From Aquitalea magnusonii (lineage in GTDB: Bacteria > Pseudomonadota > Gammaproteobacteria > Burkholderiales > Chromobacteriaceae): a stretch of DNA of 64,000 bases. The notes beneath the pieces are model-generated. The model was not told the origin of the DNA. It saw only the letters and a list, made by a program, of their open reading frames with translations, and ran no database searches. Of this stretch, positions 51,027 to 61,286 are shown piece after piece. The position numbers and the translations under genes are program-made. The DNA is taken from NCBI RefSeq assembly GCF_002217795.2, contig NZ_AP018823.1:2046001-2110000 (forward strand), given 5' to 3'. The stretch's first letter is position 1; every line of letters starts with the position of its first letter.

Positions 51027-52073
51027 ATGCAAACCCGCTTTACCGAAACCTTCGGCGTACGCCTGCCGCTGGCCTGCCCCGGCATGAGCTACATCGCCAC
51101 TCCCGAACTGGTGGCCGCCACCGCCAATGCCGGCGGCCTGGGCATTCTGGCCACAGGCCCGCTGACACCGGAGCTGACGCGCCAGGCCATCCGCCGCATC
51201 CGCGCGCTGACCGACCGGCCTTTTGGCATTGGCTGCACGCTGATGATGCCCGGCGCACGGGAAAACTGTGAGGTAGCGCTGGAAGAGCAGGTTCCGGTCA
51301 TCAACTTTTCCCTGGGCAAGGGCGACTGGATCGTCAAGCGGGCTCATGCCTATGGCGGCAAGGTGATTGCCACCGTAGTAACGGAAAAACACGCCATCTC
51401 GGCAGAAAAGTCCGGCGTGGATGGCTTGCTGGTGACCGGCCACGAAGCGGCCGCGCATGGCGGCGAAGTCACCTCGCTGGTTTTGATTCCGGCCATCCGC
51501 CAGGTGAGCAGCCTGCCCATCATCGCCGCCGGTGGCTTTGGCAGTGGGGCCGGCCTGCTGGCCGCGCTGGCGCTGGGGGCCGATGCCGTCGCCATGGGCA
51601 GCCGCCTGGCGATGACGCAGGAAAGCCCGGTACACGCCACCAGCAAGGAAATGATTCGCCAGCGCGGCGTGGCTGACACCTTGTACTCACGCAATTTCGA
51701 TGGCTTGTGGTGCCGCATGATGGACACCCCCACCGCCCGCGCCGCCAGCCGCAAGCCGATGAATTTGCTGGCGGCAGCCTGGAAAGCCAGCAGCGTAGCC
51801 CGCAAGATGGGCATGCCCGTGCTGAAAGTGGCGCTGGGCGGCATGCTGCAAAAACCGCAGGAGCTGCGACAACTGGCGCTGTTTGGCGCGGCCACCGAAT
51901 CCATCCGCCTTGCCATCGAAGATGGCGATCACCACCAAGGCGTACAACTCATCGGCCAGGTGCAGGGACTGATTGATGACATCCCCAGCGTGCAGCAACT
52001 GTTCGAGCGCATCATGCAAGAAAGCGCCGACACGCTATCAGGACTGCAACAGCAAGCGCACCAGCCGGCATAA
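51027..52073 (+). CDS. Nitronate monooxygenase-family flavoprotein
   Basis: The 348-residue TIM-barrel flavoprotein matches the 2-nitropropane dioxygenase/NMO family, which oxidises nitronates with FMN and O2. Motifs are the N-terminal LPLACPGMSYIATPELVAAT, GLLVTGHEAAAHGGEVTSL (residues 130-148, catalytic His region) and the FMN phosphate loop PIIAAGGFGSGAGLLAALAL. The same family includes FabK-like enoyl reductases, so the substrate is not certain. It stands alone, divergent from the small membrane-protein gene. Confidence 0.85.
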   Translation: MQTRFTETFGVRLPLACPGMSYIATPELVAATANAGGLGILATGPLTPELTRQAIRRIRALTDRPFGIGCTLMMPGARENCEVALEEQVPVINFSLGKGDWIVKRAHAYGGKVIATVVTEKHAISAEKSGVDGLLVTGHEAAAHGGEVTSLVLIPAIRQVSSLPIIAAGGFGSGAGLLAALALGADAVAMGSRLAMTQESPVHATSKEMIRQRGVADTLYSRNFDGLWCRMMDTPTARAASRKPMNLLAAAWKASSVARKMGMPVLKVALGGMLQKPQELRQLALFGAATESIRLAIEDGDHHQGVQLIGQVQGLIDDIPSVQQLFERIMQESADTLSGLQQQAHQPA

Positions 52074-52273
52074 ACATGCCAGATTTCCTGATTAATCCTA
52101 TCTTGTGAAAAACTTTTACCACGTATAAATGCTCTTTGCGCAATAAGATGCCGCCCAGCGGCATCTGCCTGCATTGCCTTCCCCGCCAGCCTTCCCGTAT
52201 TCTCTAGCTCCGCCTCGCGGCACCACGCCGACACAGATCGGCCGCTCCATCCACATATATATAGAGATCACGC

Positions 52274-53575
52274 ATGACCCCGCACCACAAGGAGGCTGGC
52301 CTGACAGCGCCACGCCCGCTCACCCTGCAGGATTACCGCACCCTGGCATTGGCCGCCCTGGGCGGCGCTCTGGAGTTTTACGACTTCATCATCTTCGTGT
52401 TTTTCGCTCTGGTAATCGGCCAGCAATTTTTCCCGCCCGACATACCCGACTGGCTGCGCCAGTTCCAGACTTTCGGCATTTTTGCCGCCGGCTACCTGGC
52501 CCGCCCGCTGGGTGGCATTGTGATGGCCCACTTTGGCGACAAGCTGGGCCGCAAGCGCATGTTTACCTTGTCCATTGTGCTGATGGCCGTCCCCACGCTG
52601 CTGATGGGCATGCTGCCCACCTATGCCAGCATCGGCATTGCCGCGCCGCTGGCCTTGCTGGCCTTGCGCATCCTGCAAGGCGCAGCCATCGGCGGCGAGG
52701 TGCCCGGCGCCTGGGTTTTTGTTGCCGAGCACGTCCCCGCCCGCCACACCGGCTATGCCTGCGGCACGCTGACCGCCGGGCTGACAGCGGGGATTCTGCT
52801 GGGTTCCTTGCTGGCCACGCTGATCAATACCAGCTTCACCCCGGCCCAGATTGCCGACTGGGCGTGGCGGCTTCCCTTCCTGATTGGCGGCGTGTTCGGC
52901 CTGATCGCCATGTATCTGCGCCAATGGCTGGAGGAGACCCCGGTATTTGCCGAAATGCAGGCCAAGAAGACCCTGGCGCAGGAACTGCCACTCAAGACCG
53001 TCCTGCAACAGCACAAACACGCCGTTCTGGTGTCTGTGCTGCTGACCTGGCTGCTGTCTGCCGCCATCGTGGTCGTCATCCTGATGACCCCCACCTATCT
53101 GCAAAAACAGTTTGGCATTGCCGCAACCACCAGCCTGAAAGCCAACAGCCTGGCCATTATCGCCCTGACCGTCGGCTGCATGCTGGCCGGCCGCATCATC
53201 GACCGTATCGGCAGCGGCCTGACTTTCATTCTGGGCAGCCTGTTGCTGGGAGCCAGCAGCCATCACTTTTACAACACGCTCGCCATCGACAGCAGCCAGT
53301 TGTATGTGCTGTATGCCTTGACCGGCTTGTGCGTCGGCATCGTCGGTGCCGTCCCCTACGTCATGGTGCGCGCCTTCCCGGCCGCCGTGCGCTTTAGCGG
53401 CCTGTCGTTTTCCTACAATTTGTCCTATGCCATTTTCGGTGGTCTGACACCGATGGCGGTAACGCTATGGCTGAAGACAAACCCGCTGGCACCGGCGCAC
53501 TATGTGCTGGCGCTATGCGGTCTCGGCCTGCTGCTGGGCTGCTATTTGCTGTGGCAAGAGCAGCGCCGGCGCTAA
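52274..53575 (+). CDS. MFS transporter, metabolite:proton symporter type
   Basis: The 433-residue membrane protein has 12 predicted helices. The MFS motif between helices 2 and 3 reads HFGDKLGRKRMF (near residue 87), and the start, LAALGGALEFYDFIIFVFFA, has the EFYDF pattern of the ProP/ShiA/KgtP subfamily, whose members import organic acids or osmolytes with protons. The exact substrate is unknown. A terminator at 53596-53618 follows. It is a single-gene unit. Confidence 0.85.
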   Translation: MTPHHKEAGLTAPRPLTLQDYRTLALAALGGALEFYDFIIFVFFALVIGQQFFPPDIPDWLRQFQTFGIFAAGYLARPLGGIVMAHFGDKLGRKRMFTLSIVLMAVPTLLMGMLPTYASIGIAAPLALLALRILQGAAIGGEVPGAWVFVAEHVPARHTGYACGTLTAGLTAGILLGSLLATLINTSFTPAQIADWAWRLPFLIGGVFGLIAMYLRQWLEETPVFAEMQAKKTLAQELPLKTVLQQHKHAVLVSVLLTWLLSAAIVVVILMTPTYLQKQFGIAATTSLKANSLAIIALTVGCMLAGRIIDRIGSGLTFILGSLLLGASSHHFYNTLAIDSSQLYVLYALTGLCVGIVGAVPYVMVRAFPAAVRFSGLSFSYNLSYAIFGGLTPMAVTLWLKTNPLAPAHYVLALCGLGLLLGCYLLWQEQRRR

Positions 53576-53595
53576 CCCCAACCACCTCCCATCCC

Positions 53596-53618
53596 ACGGC
53601 CCTGCAAGGGCCGTTTTT
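53596..53618 (+). terminator. Intrinsic terminator after the MFS gene
   Basis: ACGGCCC and GGGCCGT pair around TGCAA and are followed by five T on the plus strand. Confidence 0.9.
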
Positions 53619-53812
53619 CATGGCGACCACCCCGGCTGGCTGCCGGCTGCGCAGCGAAAAATCGACCACGGCGCGGAACCCTTCTACTAAATCAGCAGTC
53701 TCTGATTAACCAGACCCTGCTTTGCCGTACCCACACGGCCTCATCGTCCAGCGCCACTCCCGGCCTTGCCACCCTGCCCACGCAGACCCAACCACAGACC
53801 ACGGAGACGCCC

Positions 53813-55009
53813 ATGCCACATTTTCCATGGCAGAACATTGCCCTGAATCCGCTTGCCGCCTTTGGCATCTTGCTGACACTAGGCGTAGTCGGCGGCCAGA
53901 TTGCCAACCGCATTGCCCGCCTGCCGGCCATGACCGGCTATGTGCTGATCGGCCTGATCATCGGCCCAGCCAGCCTGCACATATTGAATGAGGATCTGCT
54001 ACGCGCTGCCGATCTGTTCATCAACCTGGCCCTGGGCCTGGCGCTGTTCGAAAGCGGGCGGCGGGTGGATCTGCGCTGGCTGCGCGCCGAGCGCACCCTG
54101 TTGCTCAGCACGCTGAGCTATTGCCTGTTGGTTTTTGCCGCACTGTACGCATTGCTCAGTTATGCCGGACTGGACTGGCAGACCAGCACCACCATGGCCG
54201 CCATCGGCATGGCAACCTCACCCATCGTCATTTTGGAGATGATGCGCGAGGGACGGGCTGAAGGACAGGTGAGTGACCGACTGGCCACCGCCACCGCCCT
54301 GTCCAGCCTGCTATCCCTGCTGGCTTTTGCCATTGCGCTGGGCTCGGCCCATCTGCTCAACCAGCATCTGTCAGCAGACAGCCTGCTCACCCCGGCCTGG
54401 CTGATTCTTGGCTCCAGCCTGCTGGGCTTGCTGGCCGGGCTGCTGGCCATTGCCCTCAACCACTGGCTGGGCCACCAGCGCCAGCACCGCACCGTACTGC
54501 TGTTTGGGCTGATTAGCCTGCTGGTGGGGCTGGCGGTGATGCTGAACACCCTGCCCTCGCTGGCCTTGCTGGTATTCGGCCTGGCCACACGCAATTTGCG
54601 CGGCGGCGAAAGCGTCAGCGAACCCGACCTGCTCACTGGCAGCCACTTTTTCTTTGTCGCCTTTTTTGTGGCAGCCGGTGCCTGGCTGCAACCGCAAGCA
54701 CTGGCACACCATTGGCCGCTGGCCATCGCTTATCTGCTATTGCGCACGGCCATTGCCATGCTGTTCTGGTTTGCGCTGGCACCGGCCAACTGCCTTACCC
54801 GCCGACGCGGCCTATGGCTGGGGCTGGCACTCAACCCACTATCGGGCGGCAGTGCCATGCTGCTGAGCATGGGTTCGCTGGCATTGGGCGCGCAGGCAAG
54901 CAGCGCAGCAGCCTGCCTGATGGCCGTGCTGCTGCTCAGCGAACTGGCAGGGCCCTGGCTATGCCGCTTTGCACTGCAGCAGACTGGCGATATCTGCAAG
55001 GAGAAATGA
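53813..55009 (+). CDS. CPA2-family cation:proton antiporter (Kef-type, membrane domain only)
   Basis: The 398-residue protein has about 11-12 membrane helices of the Na+/H+ exchanger fold. It contains GGQIANRIARLPAMTGYVLIG near residue 25 and the ATSPIVILEMMREG segment near residue 140 in the ion-binding region. It lacks the C-terminal TrkA-N (RCK) domain of full-length KefB/KefC (about 600 residues). The next gene begins one base after its stop and encodes a YbdK-type glutamate-cysteine ligase. Kef channels are gated by glutathione, so this pairing is of interest, though regulation here is not shown. Confidence 0.83.
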   Translation: MPHFPWQNIALNPLAAFGILLTLGVVGGQIANRIARLPAMTGYVLIGLIIGPASLHILNEDLLRAADLFINLALGLALFESGRRVDLRWLRAERTLLLSTLSYCLLVFAALYALLSYAGLDWQTSTTMAAIGMATSPIVILEMMREGRAEGQVSDRLATATALSSLLSLLAFAIALGSAHLLNQHLSADSLLTPAWLILGSSLLGLLAGLLAIALNHWLGHQRQHRTVLLFGLISLLVGLAVMLNTLPSLALLVFGLATRNLRGGESVSEPDLLTGSHFFFVAFFVAAGAWLQPQALAHHWPLAIAYLLLRTAIAMLFWFALAPANCLTRRRGLWLGLALNPLSGGSAMLLSMGSLALGAQASSAAACLMAVLLLSELAGPWLCRFALQQTGDICKEK

Positions 55010-55010
55010 A

Positions 55011-56132
55011 ATGCTGGAATTCAACAACAGCACGCCGCTGACCCTGGGCGTGGAACTGGAGCTGATGATTGTCAACCGCCGCGATTACAACCTGACCCGC
55101 GGCTCGGACGACCTGCTGCTGCTGATTGACCGACAAGCCCACGGCTATGACATCAAGCCGGAGATCACTCAGGGCATGATTGAAATCGGCACGGCGATAC
55201 ACCACGGCAGCGCCAGCATGCTGCAGGAGCTGCAAGCCATCCGCCAGTTACTGGTGCAAAGTGCCGAGAAGCTGAATCTGGGCCTGGCCGGCGGCGGCTC
55301 ACACCCTTTCCAACACTGGAGTGAGCAACAGATTTATCCCAAGGAACGCTATCAACTGGTTTCGGAACTGTATGGCTATCTGGCCAAGCAGTTCACTGTC
55401 TATGGACAGCATATTCATATTGGCTGCCCAGATGGCGACAGTGCCATCCGCCTGAGTCATTACCTGGCACGCTACATTCCCCACTTTATTGCCCTGTCCG
55501 CCTCATCGCCCTTCTACCAGGGCATGGACACGCTGTTCCAGACTTCACGCCTGACCAGCGTCAACGCCTTCCCCTTGTCCGGCTGCATGCCGGGCGTGGA
55601 AAACTGGGAACAGTTCAATGACTACTTTCAAGGGATGGCACGGCTGGGCATCGTCGCCAGCATGAAGGATTTTTACTGGGACATCCGCCCCAAACCGGAA
55701 TACGGCACGGTGGAAATCCGCATCTGTGATACCCCGCTGGACATCGTCACCCCCACCTTGCTGGCGGCTTATGCCCAGATGCTGGCGCGCTGCTGCCTGG
55801 AAGAGGCATGGCAGGATATCCGCCCGGAGCGTTACCTGACTTACAGCTATAACCGCTTCCAGGCCTGCCGCTTCGGCTTTGATGGCGTGCTGGTGGACGG
55901 CACCGCCGGTACGCAGTCCAGCCTGCAGGAAGACCTGCTGCACACCCTGGGCAGCCTGCAGACACATGCTGCCGCACTTGACTGCGAAGCCGAGCTGGCC
56001 GCGCTGCGTGAACGCACGCTCAAGCGCCAGTCCGACAGCCAATGGCTGCGTGAAATCTACCGTGAAAGCGGATCGCTCTCCGAAGTGGTGCGCCGCCAGA
56101 GCGCCTGCTGGATGCATGATCAGCGCCACTGA
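55011..56132 (+). CDS. ybdK: YbdK-type carboxylate-amine ligase (weak glutamate-cysteine ligase)
   Basis: The 373-residue enzyme belongs to the GCS2 family. It begins MLEFNNSTPLTLGVELELMI; further motifs are GGGSHPFQHWSEQQIYPKERY and HIHIGCPDGDSAI near residue 145. YbdK of E. coli has weak gamma-glutamylcysteine synthetase activity; its normal substrate is uncertain. The start at 55011 has AAGGAG upstream and follows the antiporter stop by one base, so the two genes are translationally linked. An in-frame ATG at 54969 is inside the antiporter gene. Confidence 0.9.
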   Translation: MLEFNNSTPLTLGVELELMIVNRRDYNLTRGSDDLLLLIDRQAHGYDIKPEITQGMIEIGTAIHHGSASMLQELQAIRQLLVQSAEKLNLGLAGGGSHPFQHWSEQQIYPKERYQLVSELYGYLAKQFTVYGQHIHIGCPDGDSAIRLSHYLARYIPHFIALSASSPFYQGMDTLFQTSRLTSVNAFPLSGCMPGVENWEQFNDYFQGMARLGIVASMKDFYWDIRPKPEYGTVEIRICDTPLDIVTPTLLAAYAQMLARCCLEEAWQDIRPERYLTYSYNRFQACRFGFDGVLVDGTAGTQSSLQEDLLHTLGSLQTHAAALDCEAELAALRERTLKRQSDSQWLREIYRESGSLSEVVRRQSACWMHDQRH

Positions 56133-56280
56133 ATAATGCAGCGCCGGGCTTGATCTGCATCAGCCGGACAGGCCAGCCAGCCGTGTCGCAGGCAATTTTT
56201 TATCCAGACAGCCGTGCATGCAGCAGACAATTCCCCGGCGCTGCAGCTACACTGGCAGCTTAGTTTCCCAAAGCCCGATC

Positions 56281-57069
56281 ATGCCGCTCGAACTACCCGA
56301 ACATTTCAATCCCGACCTCCCAACCCGCTGGTGCATCTTTGACGGGCAGCGCCTGTTGCTGCAAAACCAGGCCCTGCCGACGGATGCCGCCCGCCACTGG
56401 CCGCTGGCCAATCGCCTGTTTATCGACCAGCAGCAAGGCTGCAACCTGTACGCGGCAGATCTGATCGGCCCGGCACCGGCAGATGGCGAATGGCTGCCCT
56501 TGCGCGCAGCCCTGATGGCACTGCCGCCGGAACAAACCGCAGGCATCGCCCGCGCCGCCCAACTACGCCAGTTTCAGCACACGCACCGCTTTTGCGGACA
56601 TTGCGCCAGCCCCTTGCTGCAACACGCGCATGACCAGGGCAAGTGCTGCCCCAGTTGCGGCCAGCTTTACTATCCGCGCCTGTCGCCTGCCATGATGGTG
56701 GCGGTCTACCGGGGCCGCGAACTACTGCTGGCACGCAGCCCGCATTTCCTGCCTGGCGTTTACAGCGCCCTGGCCGGCTTTGTTGAACCGGGCGAAACGG
56801 TGGAGCAATGCGTCCATCGCGAAACACTGGAAGAAGTGGGCGTGCGGGTGAAGAATCTGCGCTATGTCTGCTCGCAGTCCTGGCCATTCCCCCACTCGCT
56901 GATGCTGGCCTTTACCGCCGAGTACGATGGCGGCGACATCCGCCCGCAACCGGGTGAAATCGAAGATGCCGGCTGGTATCACATCGATGCCCTGCCCACC
57001 ATCCCGGCCCAGCTATCGGTGGCCTACCAGTTGATCTGCCACACCCGCGACTGGCTGCGCCGGCAATAG
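56281..57069 (+). CDS. nudC: NAD(H)/NAD-RNA pyrophosphatase NudC
   Basis: The 262-residue Nudix hydrolase has a four-Cys zinc ribbon (CGHC and CCPSCGQLYYPR, residues 105-125) and the Nudix box GFVEPGETVEQCVHRETLEE with EVGV (residues 165-190), followed by the SQPWPFPxS-like motif SQSWPFPHS that marks NADH pyrophosphatases. It cleaves NADH to NMNH and AMP and removes NAD caps from RNA. The start at 56281 gives the normal length; an ATG at 56218 is less likely. It is convergent with the pncC gene. Confidence 0.93.
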   Translation: MPLELPEHFNPDLPTRWCIFDGQRLLLQNQALPTDAARHWPLANRLFIDQQQGCNLYAADLIGPAPADGEWLPLRAALMALPPEQTAGIARAAQLRQFQHTHRFCGHCASPLLQHAHDQGKCCPSCGQLYYPRLSPAMMVAVYRGRELLLARSPHFLPGVYSALAGFVEPGETVEQCVHRETLEEVGVRVKNLRYVCSQSWPFPHSLMLAFTAEYDGGDIRPQPGEIEDAGWYHIDALPTIPAQLSVAYQLICHTRDWLRRQ

Positions 57070-57078
57070 CACCGCAGC

Positions 57079-57113
57079 AATGACAAAGGGAGCCCAAGGC
57101 TCCCTTTGTCATT
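57079..57113. terminator. Long bidirectional hairpin between nudC and pncC
   Basis: AATGACAAAGGGAGCC (57079-57094) and GGCTCCCTTTGTCATT (57098-57113) form a perfect 16-bp stem with a 3-base loop. The T run is poor on both sides, but its position between convergent genes marks it as a two-way terminator. Confidence 0.75.
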
Positions 57114-57137
57114 ATCAAGACACATGTCCAGTACGGC

Positions 57138-57641
57138 CTAGCCAAGCAGCGGCTGATCGTCCAGCGCTTCCAGCATGGCCGTCAGTGCCACCTGCACGGT
57201 TTGCGATCGCACCGCGGCGCGATCGCCCGGAAAACAACAGACAAAGGCCCTGCCGGTGCCGTCCGGCCCGGCAATGGCCAGCCACACCGTTCCCACCGGC
57301 TTGGCAGCGGAGCCGCCACCCGGTCCGGCAATGCCGGACACGGCTACCGCCCAGTCAGCCCCGGCACGTTCACGGGCACCGGCGGCCATTTCCCTGACCA
57401 CAGCCTCGCTCACCGCGCCATGCGCCTCCAGCGTGGCGGCACGGACACCCAGCAAGTCCTGCTTGGCCTGATTGCTGTAACTGACCATGCCATAGCCAAA
57501 CCAGGCCGAGCTGCCAGCCACATCCGTCAGGCTTGCCGCAATCATGCCGCCAGTGCAGGACTCTGCCGTAGCAATCCACTCACCTCTTTGCATCAGCCGC
57601 TCACCCAGCCGGGCGGCCAAGACGGTCAATTGTTCATCCAT
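57138..57641 (-). CDS. pncC: Nicotinamide-nucleotide amidase (CinA C-terminal family)
   Basis: The 167-residue protein is the stand-alone CinA C-terminal domain: [22 protein letters not shown] (residues 23-44, catalytic Ser/Thr region) and [20 protein letters not shown] near residue 104. It deamidates NMN to nicotinate mononucleotide in pyridine nucleotide salvage. The ATG overlaps the pgi stop by eight bases. The nudC gene faces it across a hairpin, so two NMN-related activities lie side by side. Confidence 0.93.
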   Translation of the reverse strand: MDEQLTVLAARLGERLMQRGEWIATAESCTGGMIAASLTDVAGSSAWFGYGMVSYSNQAKQDLLGVRAATLEAHGAVSEAVVREMAAGARERAGADWAVAVSGIAGPGGGSAAKPVGTVWLAIAGPDGTGRAFVCCFPGDRAAVRSQTVQVALTAMLEALDDQPLLG

Positions 57642-59286
57642 GTGTTTTCCTGAAATGGCGGATCAAGCCCAATGTGGAACTATCATGTGCAGCCGGGGCA
57701 TCGGCTGCGGCATCCAGCTCCGGCAGAATGCGCCGCGCCAGTTGCTTGCCATATTCGACACCCCATTGATCAAAGGAATTGATGCCCCAGATCACCCCCT
57801 GCACAAATACCTTGTGCTCGTACAGCGCCATCAGCATGCCCAGGGTATAGGGTGTCACCTTGTCCAGCGCAATGGTATTGGAAGGTTGATTGCCAGGAAA
57901 CAGTTTTTGCGGCAACAGCATGTCCAGCTCCTCGCCGGACAGTGCTGGCAGCTCGGCCATTACCTCCGCCTCGCTCTTGCCGCGCATCAGCGCCTCAGCC
58001 TGGGCAAAGCAGTTGGCCACCAGCACGCGGTGTTGTTGCTCCAGGCCATAATGCCCATTCATTGGCACGATGAAGTCGCAAGGCACCAGGCGGGTACCCT
58101 GATGCAATAGCTGGAAGAATGCATGCTGGCTGTTGGCACCTTCCTCGCCCCAGATTACCGGGCCGGTATCGAAATCCAGCGGCTCGCCAAAGCGCCCCAC
58201 CCGCTTGCCATTGGACTCCATGTCCAGTTGCTGGATATGCGCCGGCAAGCGGCGCAGGCCATGGTCGTAGGGCATGATGGCGTGGGTGTGCGCCTGATAA
58301 AAGGTGTTGTACCAGATACCGATCAGCGCCAGCAGCACCGGCATGTTCTGCGCCAGCGGCGCACTGAAAAAATGCGTATCCATGGCATGGCCACCATCCA
58401 GAAACTGACGGAAGTGGTCATAACCCACTGCCAGCATCACCGGCAAACCGATGGCAGACCATACCGAATAACGACCACCCACCCAGTCCCAGAAGCCAAA
58501 CATGTGCTCGGTATCGATGCCGAAGGCAGCAACCGCCTGGGTATTGGTGGACACCGCCACAAAATGGCGGGCGATGTCGGCCGGGCTGCCCGTACGTAAA
58601 AACCAGGCCTTGGCCGCTGCGGCATTGAGCAGGGTTTCCGGCGTGGTAAAGGATTTGGACGCAATCACAAACAAGGTGGTGGCCGGATCAAGCCGTTCCA
58701 GTGTGCGCGCAATATGCTGGCCATCGACATTGGACACGAAATGCACCCGCAGATCGGGATGGGCATAGGCCGACAAGGCCTCCTGCACCACCAGCGGTCC
58801 CAAATCAGAACCACCAATCCCCAGGTTCACCACATCGCGGATGGGCTGGCCGGCATAGCCCAGCCACTGCCCGCTGCGTACCTTGTCGGTAAACAGCCGC
58901 ATGCGCTGTAACACGGCATGCACCTCAGGCACTATGTCAGTCCCATCCAGCGGCAGCGCAGCGCCAGCGGGCAAGCGCAAGGCGGTATGCAGTACCGCAC
59001 GCTTTTCACTGACATTGATGCGCTCACCGCTACGCATGCGCTCCATCCACAGCGGCAATTCGGCTTCTTGCGCCAGATCGATCAACAACTCCAGCGTGCG
59101 CTCGGTAATACGGTTCTTGGAATAATCAAGCAGCACGCCGTCCAGCTGCAGGGAGAAGCGCTCAAAGCGCTGCGGATCAGCCTGAAACAGTTCGCGCATC
59201 TGCATAAAGCGAGTGGCACGCTGATGCTGATGGAGTCTGGCCCATACCGGGCTGTGGTTGATACCGGCTTTGCTGTCGTCAAACAT
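57634..59286 (-). CDS. pgi: Glucose-6-phosphate isomerase
   Basis: The 550-residue enzyme interconverts glucose-6-phosphate and fructose-6-phosphate. Typical motifs are [19 protein letters not shown] (near residue 150), [17 protein letters not shown] (near residue 180), [13 protein letters not shown] and the C-terminal [33 protein letters not shown] segment, with the catalytic Lys in VEYGKQLA near residue 515. Length matches the family. It overlaps pncC by eight bases and lies downstream of orn after a terminator. Confidence 0.96.
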   Translation of the reverse strand: MFDDSKAGINHSPVWARLHQHQRATRFMQMRELFQADPQRFERFSLQLDGVLLDYSKNRITERTLELLIDLAQEAELPLWMERMRSGERINVSEKRAVLHTALRLPAGAALPLDGTDIVPEVHAVLQRMRLFTDKVRSGQWLGYAGQPIRDVVNLGIGGSDLGPLVVQEALSAYAHPDLRVHFVSNVDGQHIARTLERLDPATTLFVIASKSFTTPETLLNAAAAKAWFLRTGSPADIARHFVAVSTNTQAVAAFGIDTEHMFGFWDWVGGRYSVWSAIGLPVMLAVGYDHFRQFLDGGHAMDTHFFSAPLAQNMPVLLALIGIWYNTFYQAHTHAIMPYDHGLRRLPAHIQQLDMESNGKRVGRFGEPLDFDTGPVIWGEEGANSQHAFFQLLHQGTRLVPCDFIVPMNGHYGLEQQHRVLVANCFAQAEALMRGKSEAEVMAELPALSGEELDMLLPQKLFPGNQPSNTIALDKVTPYTLGMLMALYEHKVFVQGVIWGINSFDQWGVEYGKQLARRILPELDAAADAPAAHDSSTLGLIRHFRKTHG

Positions 59287-59361
59287 GATGAGGAAATCGC
59301 TGCAATCAAAAATGGAAATTCAATTGGGCAAACCTGCGCCCGCTGGCGGGCAGCTTGCAAG

Positions 59362-59384
59362 AAAAAGGGGACTCGCGTCCCCTT
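59362..59384 (-). terminator. Intrinsic terminator after orn
   Basis: AAGGGGAC and GTCCCCTT (8-bp perfect stem, loop TCGC) are followed by TTTTT on the minus strand, just past the orn stop. Confidence 0.9.
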
Positions 59385-59423
59385 GCTGCCTGCATATTAC
59401 CATCATGTAGCAACAGCACTACA

Positions 59424-59969
59424 TCACAACTTGATGAAGTGCTCGCGGTAATACTTGAGTTCTTCGATCGATTCCTCGATATCCGCCAGCGCCTCGTGCT
59501 TGCCGCGCTTCACCACGCCGCGGGCGACCTCCGGCTTCCAGCGCTTGCACAGCTCCTTCAGGGTGGAGACATCCAGATTGCGGTAGTGGAAATATTCTTC
59601 CAACTGCGGCATCCAGCGCACCATGAAGCGGCGGTCCTGATGAATGGTGTTGCCACACATCGGCGTAGTGCGCGCCGGCACATGCTCGGCCATGAAGGCC
59701 AGCAAGGTGGCCTCGGCTTCGGCTTCGGTCAGGGTTGACGCCTTGACCTTGTCAATCAGGCCGCTCTTGCCGTGGGTATTCTTGTTCCAGTCATCCATGG
59801 CATCCAGCACGCTGTCCGGCTGGTGAATCACCAGCACCGGCGACTGCGCCAGGATATTAAGCTGGCTGTCGGTGGCAATCATTGCCACTTCGATGATGCG
59901 GTCGGTTTCTGGATTCAGCCCGGTCATTTCCATGTCGAGCCAGATGAGGTTGTTCTGATCTTGTGCCAT
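59424..59969 (-). CDS. orn: Oligoribonuclease
   Basis: The 181-residue DEDDh 3'-5' exonuclease degrades short RNA to mononucleotides and also pGpG from cyclic di-GMP breakdown. The first acids are in [16 protein letters not shown] (residues 8-23), then [15 protein letters not shown] (near residue 105) and [11 protein letters not shown] with the catalytic His and Asp near residue 160. The ATG at 59969 gives the normal length; the longer open frame to 60299 has no family similarity. A weak AAGATTGGA precedes the start. Confidence 0.96.
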   Translation of the reverse strand: MAQDQNNLIWLDMEMTGLNPETDRIIEVAMIATDSQLNILAQSPVLVIHQPDSVLDAMDDWNKNTHGKSGLIDKVKASTLTEAEAEATLLAFMAEHVPARTTPMCGNTIHQDRRFMVRWMPQLEEYFHYRNLDVSTLKELCKRWKPEVARGVVKRGKHEALADIEESIEELKYYREHFIKL

Positions 59970-60041
59970 ACTGTCCAATCTTTGCGAATCTGCGTATTTT
60001 CCTTCATTGTCGCCCTGGCGGCAAACCCACCTGCGTAAATC

Positions 60042-61286
60042 ATGACCGAGGCATTCCGCATCCTGTTTCTGGCCGCACTGGCCACCACGCTTGGACTCAA
60101 ACTGTGGCTGGGCTGGCGCCATCTGCGCCATATCGCCCGCCACCGCCACAGCGTACCGGCCGACTTTGCCGGCAGCATCACCCTGCAACAACATCAGCAC
60201 GCTGCCGATTACAGCATGGCCAAAACCCGGCTGAGCCTGTTGTCGGCCGTCATCGATACCGGCCTGATCCTGACCCTGACCATGGGCGGAACGCTGCAAT
60301 GGCTATCAGCCAGCATTGCACAATGGCATTTGGGCAGTGTCGCCAGCGGCCTGCTGCTGGTTGTCGCCGTTACCCTTATCAGCTCTGCGGTCAGCCTGCC
60401 CCTGTCGCTGTATAGCACTTTCCGCATTGAAGCCCGCTATGGCTTCAACAAGATGAGCTTGCGCATGTTCGTGCTCGACATGGTCAAGGGCAGCCTGATC
60501 GGCGCAGTCATCGGACTGCCGCTGCTGGCCCTGGTATTGTGGCTGATGGCCCAGGCAGGGCCGCTATGGTGGCTGTGGGTATGGCTGGTATGGTCGGCCT
60601 TCCAGCTCTTGATGGTGGCGCTCTACCCCACGCTGATCGCCCCCTTGTTCAACCGTTTCAGCCCGCTGGAAGACCTTGAACTCAAACAACGCATCGAAGC
60701 CTTGCTGGCGCGCACCGGCTTTACCAGCCAAGGCGTGTTCGTGATGGACGGTTCGCGCCGCTCCAGCCACGGCAATGCCTATTTCACCGGCTTTGGCAGT
60801 GCCAAGCGCATCGTGTTTTTCGATACTTTGCTAAAACAACTGGCACCGGAAGAAATCGAAGCAGTCCTGGCCCACGAACTGGGCCACTTCAAGCGCAAGC
60901 ACATTGTCAAGCGCATCAGCTTTGCCTTTGCCCTGTCGCTGGGCTTTCTGTTTATTCTGGGTCAATTGCTGGATGCCAATTGGTTCTACGCCGCACTTGG
61001 GGTTAGCACCCCGAGCACGGCGATGGCCTTGGTCCTGTTCTTCATGGCCGTGCCTGCCTTCACCTTCCCGCTGACCCCCTTGTCCAGCCTGATGTCGCGC
61101 CGCCACGAATACGAAGCAGACGGCTTTGCCGCCAGCCAGGCCGATGCCCAGCACCTGATTGACGCGCTGGTGAAACTGTACCGTGACAATGCGTCCACCC
61201 TGACACCGGACCCCTTGCACTCCGCCTTTTACGACTCCCACCCACCAGCGAGCCTGCGCATCGCCCACCTGAAAGGAGCCCGATAA
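60042..61286 (+). CDS. Ste24/M48-family membrane zinc metalloprotease
   Basis: The 414-residue protein has about six membrane helices and the HExxH motif in [17 protein letters not shown] (near residue 280), with the third ligand Glu in [10 protein letters not shown] near residue 355. This matches the CAAX prenyl protease 1 (Ste24) group, seen in bacteria without prenylated targets, where it probably acts in membrane protein quality control. Its stop overlaps the phhB start by one base. Confidence 0.92.
   Translation: MTEAFRILFLAALATTLGLKLWLGWRHLRHIARHRHSVPADFAGSITLQQHQHAADYSMAKTRLSLLSAVIDTGLILTLTMGGTLQWLSASIAQWHLGSVASGLLLVVAVTLISSAVSLPLSLYSTFRIEARYGFNKMSLRMFVLDMVKGSLIGAVIGLPLLALVLWLMAQAGPLWWLWVWLVWSAFQLLMVALYPTLIAPLFNRFSPLEDLELKQRIEALLARTGFTSQGVFVMDGSRRSSHGNAYFTGFGSAKRIVFFDTLLKQLAPEEIEAVLAHELGHFKRKHIVKRISFAFALSLGFLFILGQLLDANWFYAALGVSTPSTAMALVLFFMAVPAFTFPLTPLSSLMSRRHEYEADGFAASQADAQHLIDALVKLYRDNASTLTPDPLHSAFYDSHPPASLRIAHLKGAR

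Noticed and set aside
52174..53397. Alternative plus-strand frame overlapping the MFS gene
   Set aside because: Frame-shifted reading of the transporter gene; full of Arg, His and Pro and without membrane helices, whereas the frame at 52274 has 12 helices.
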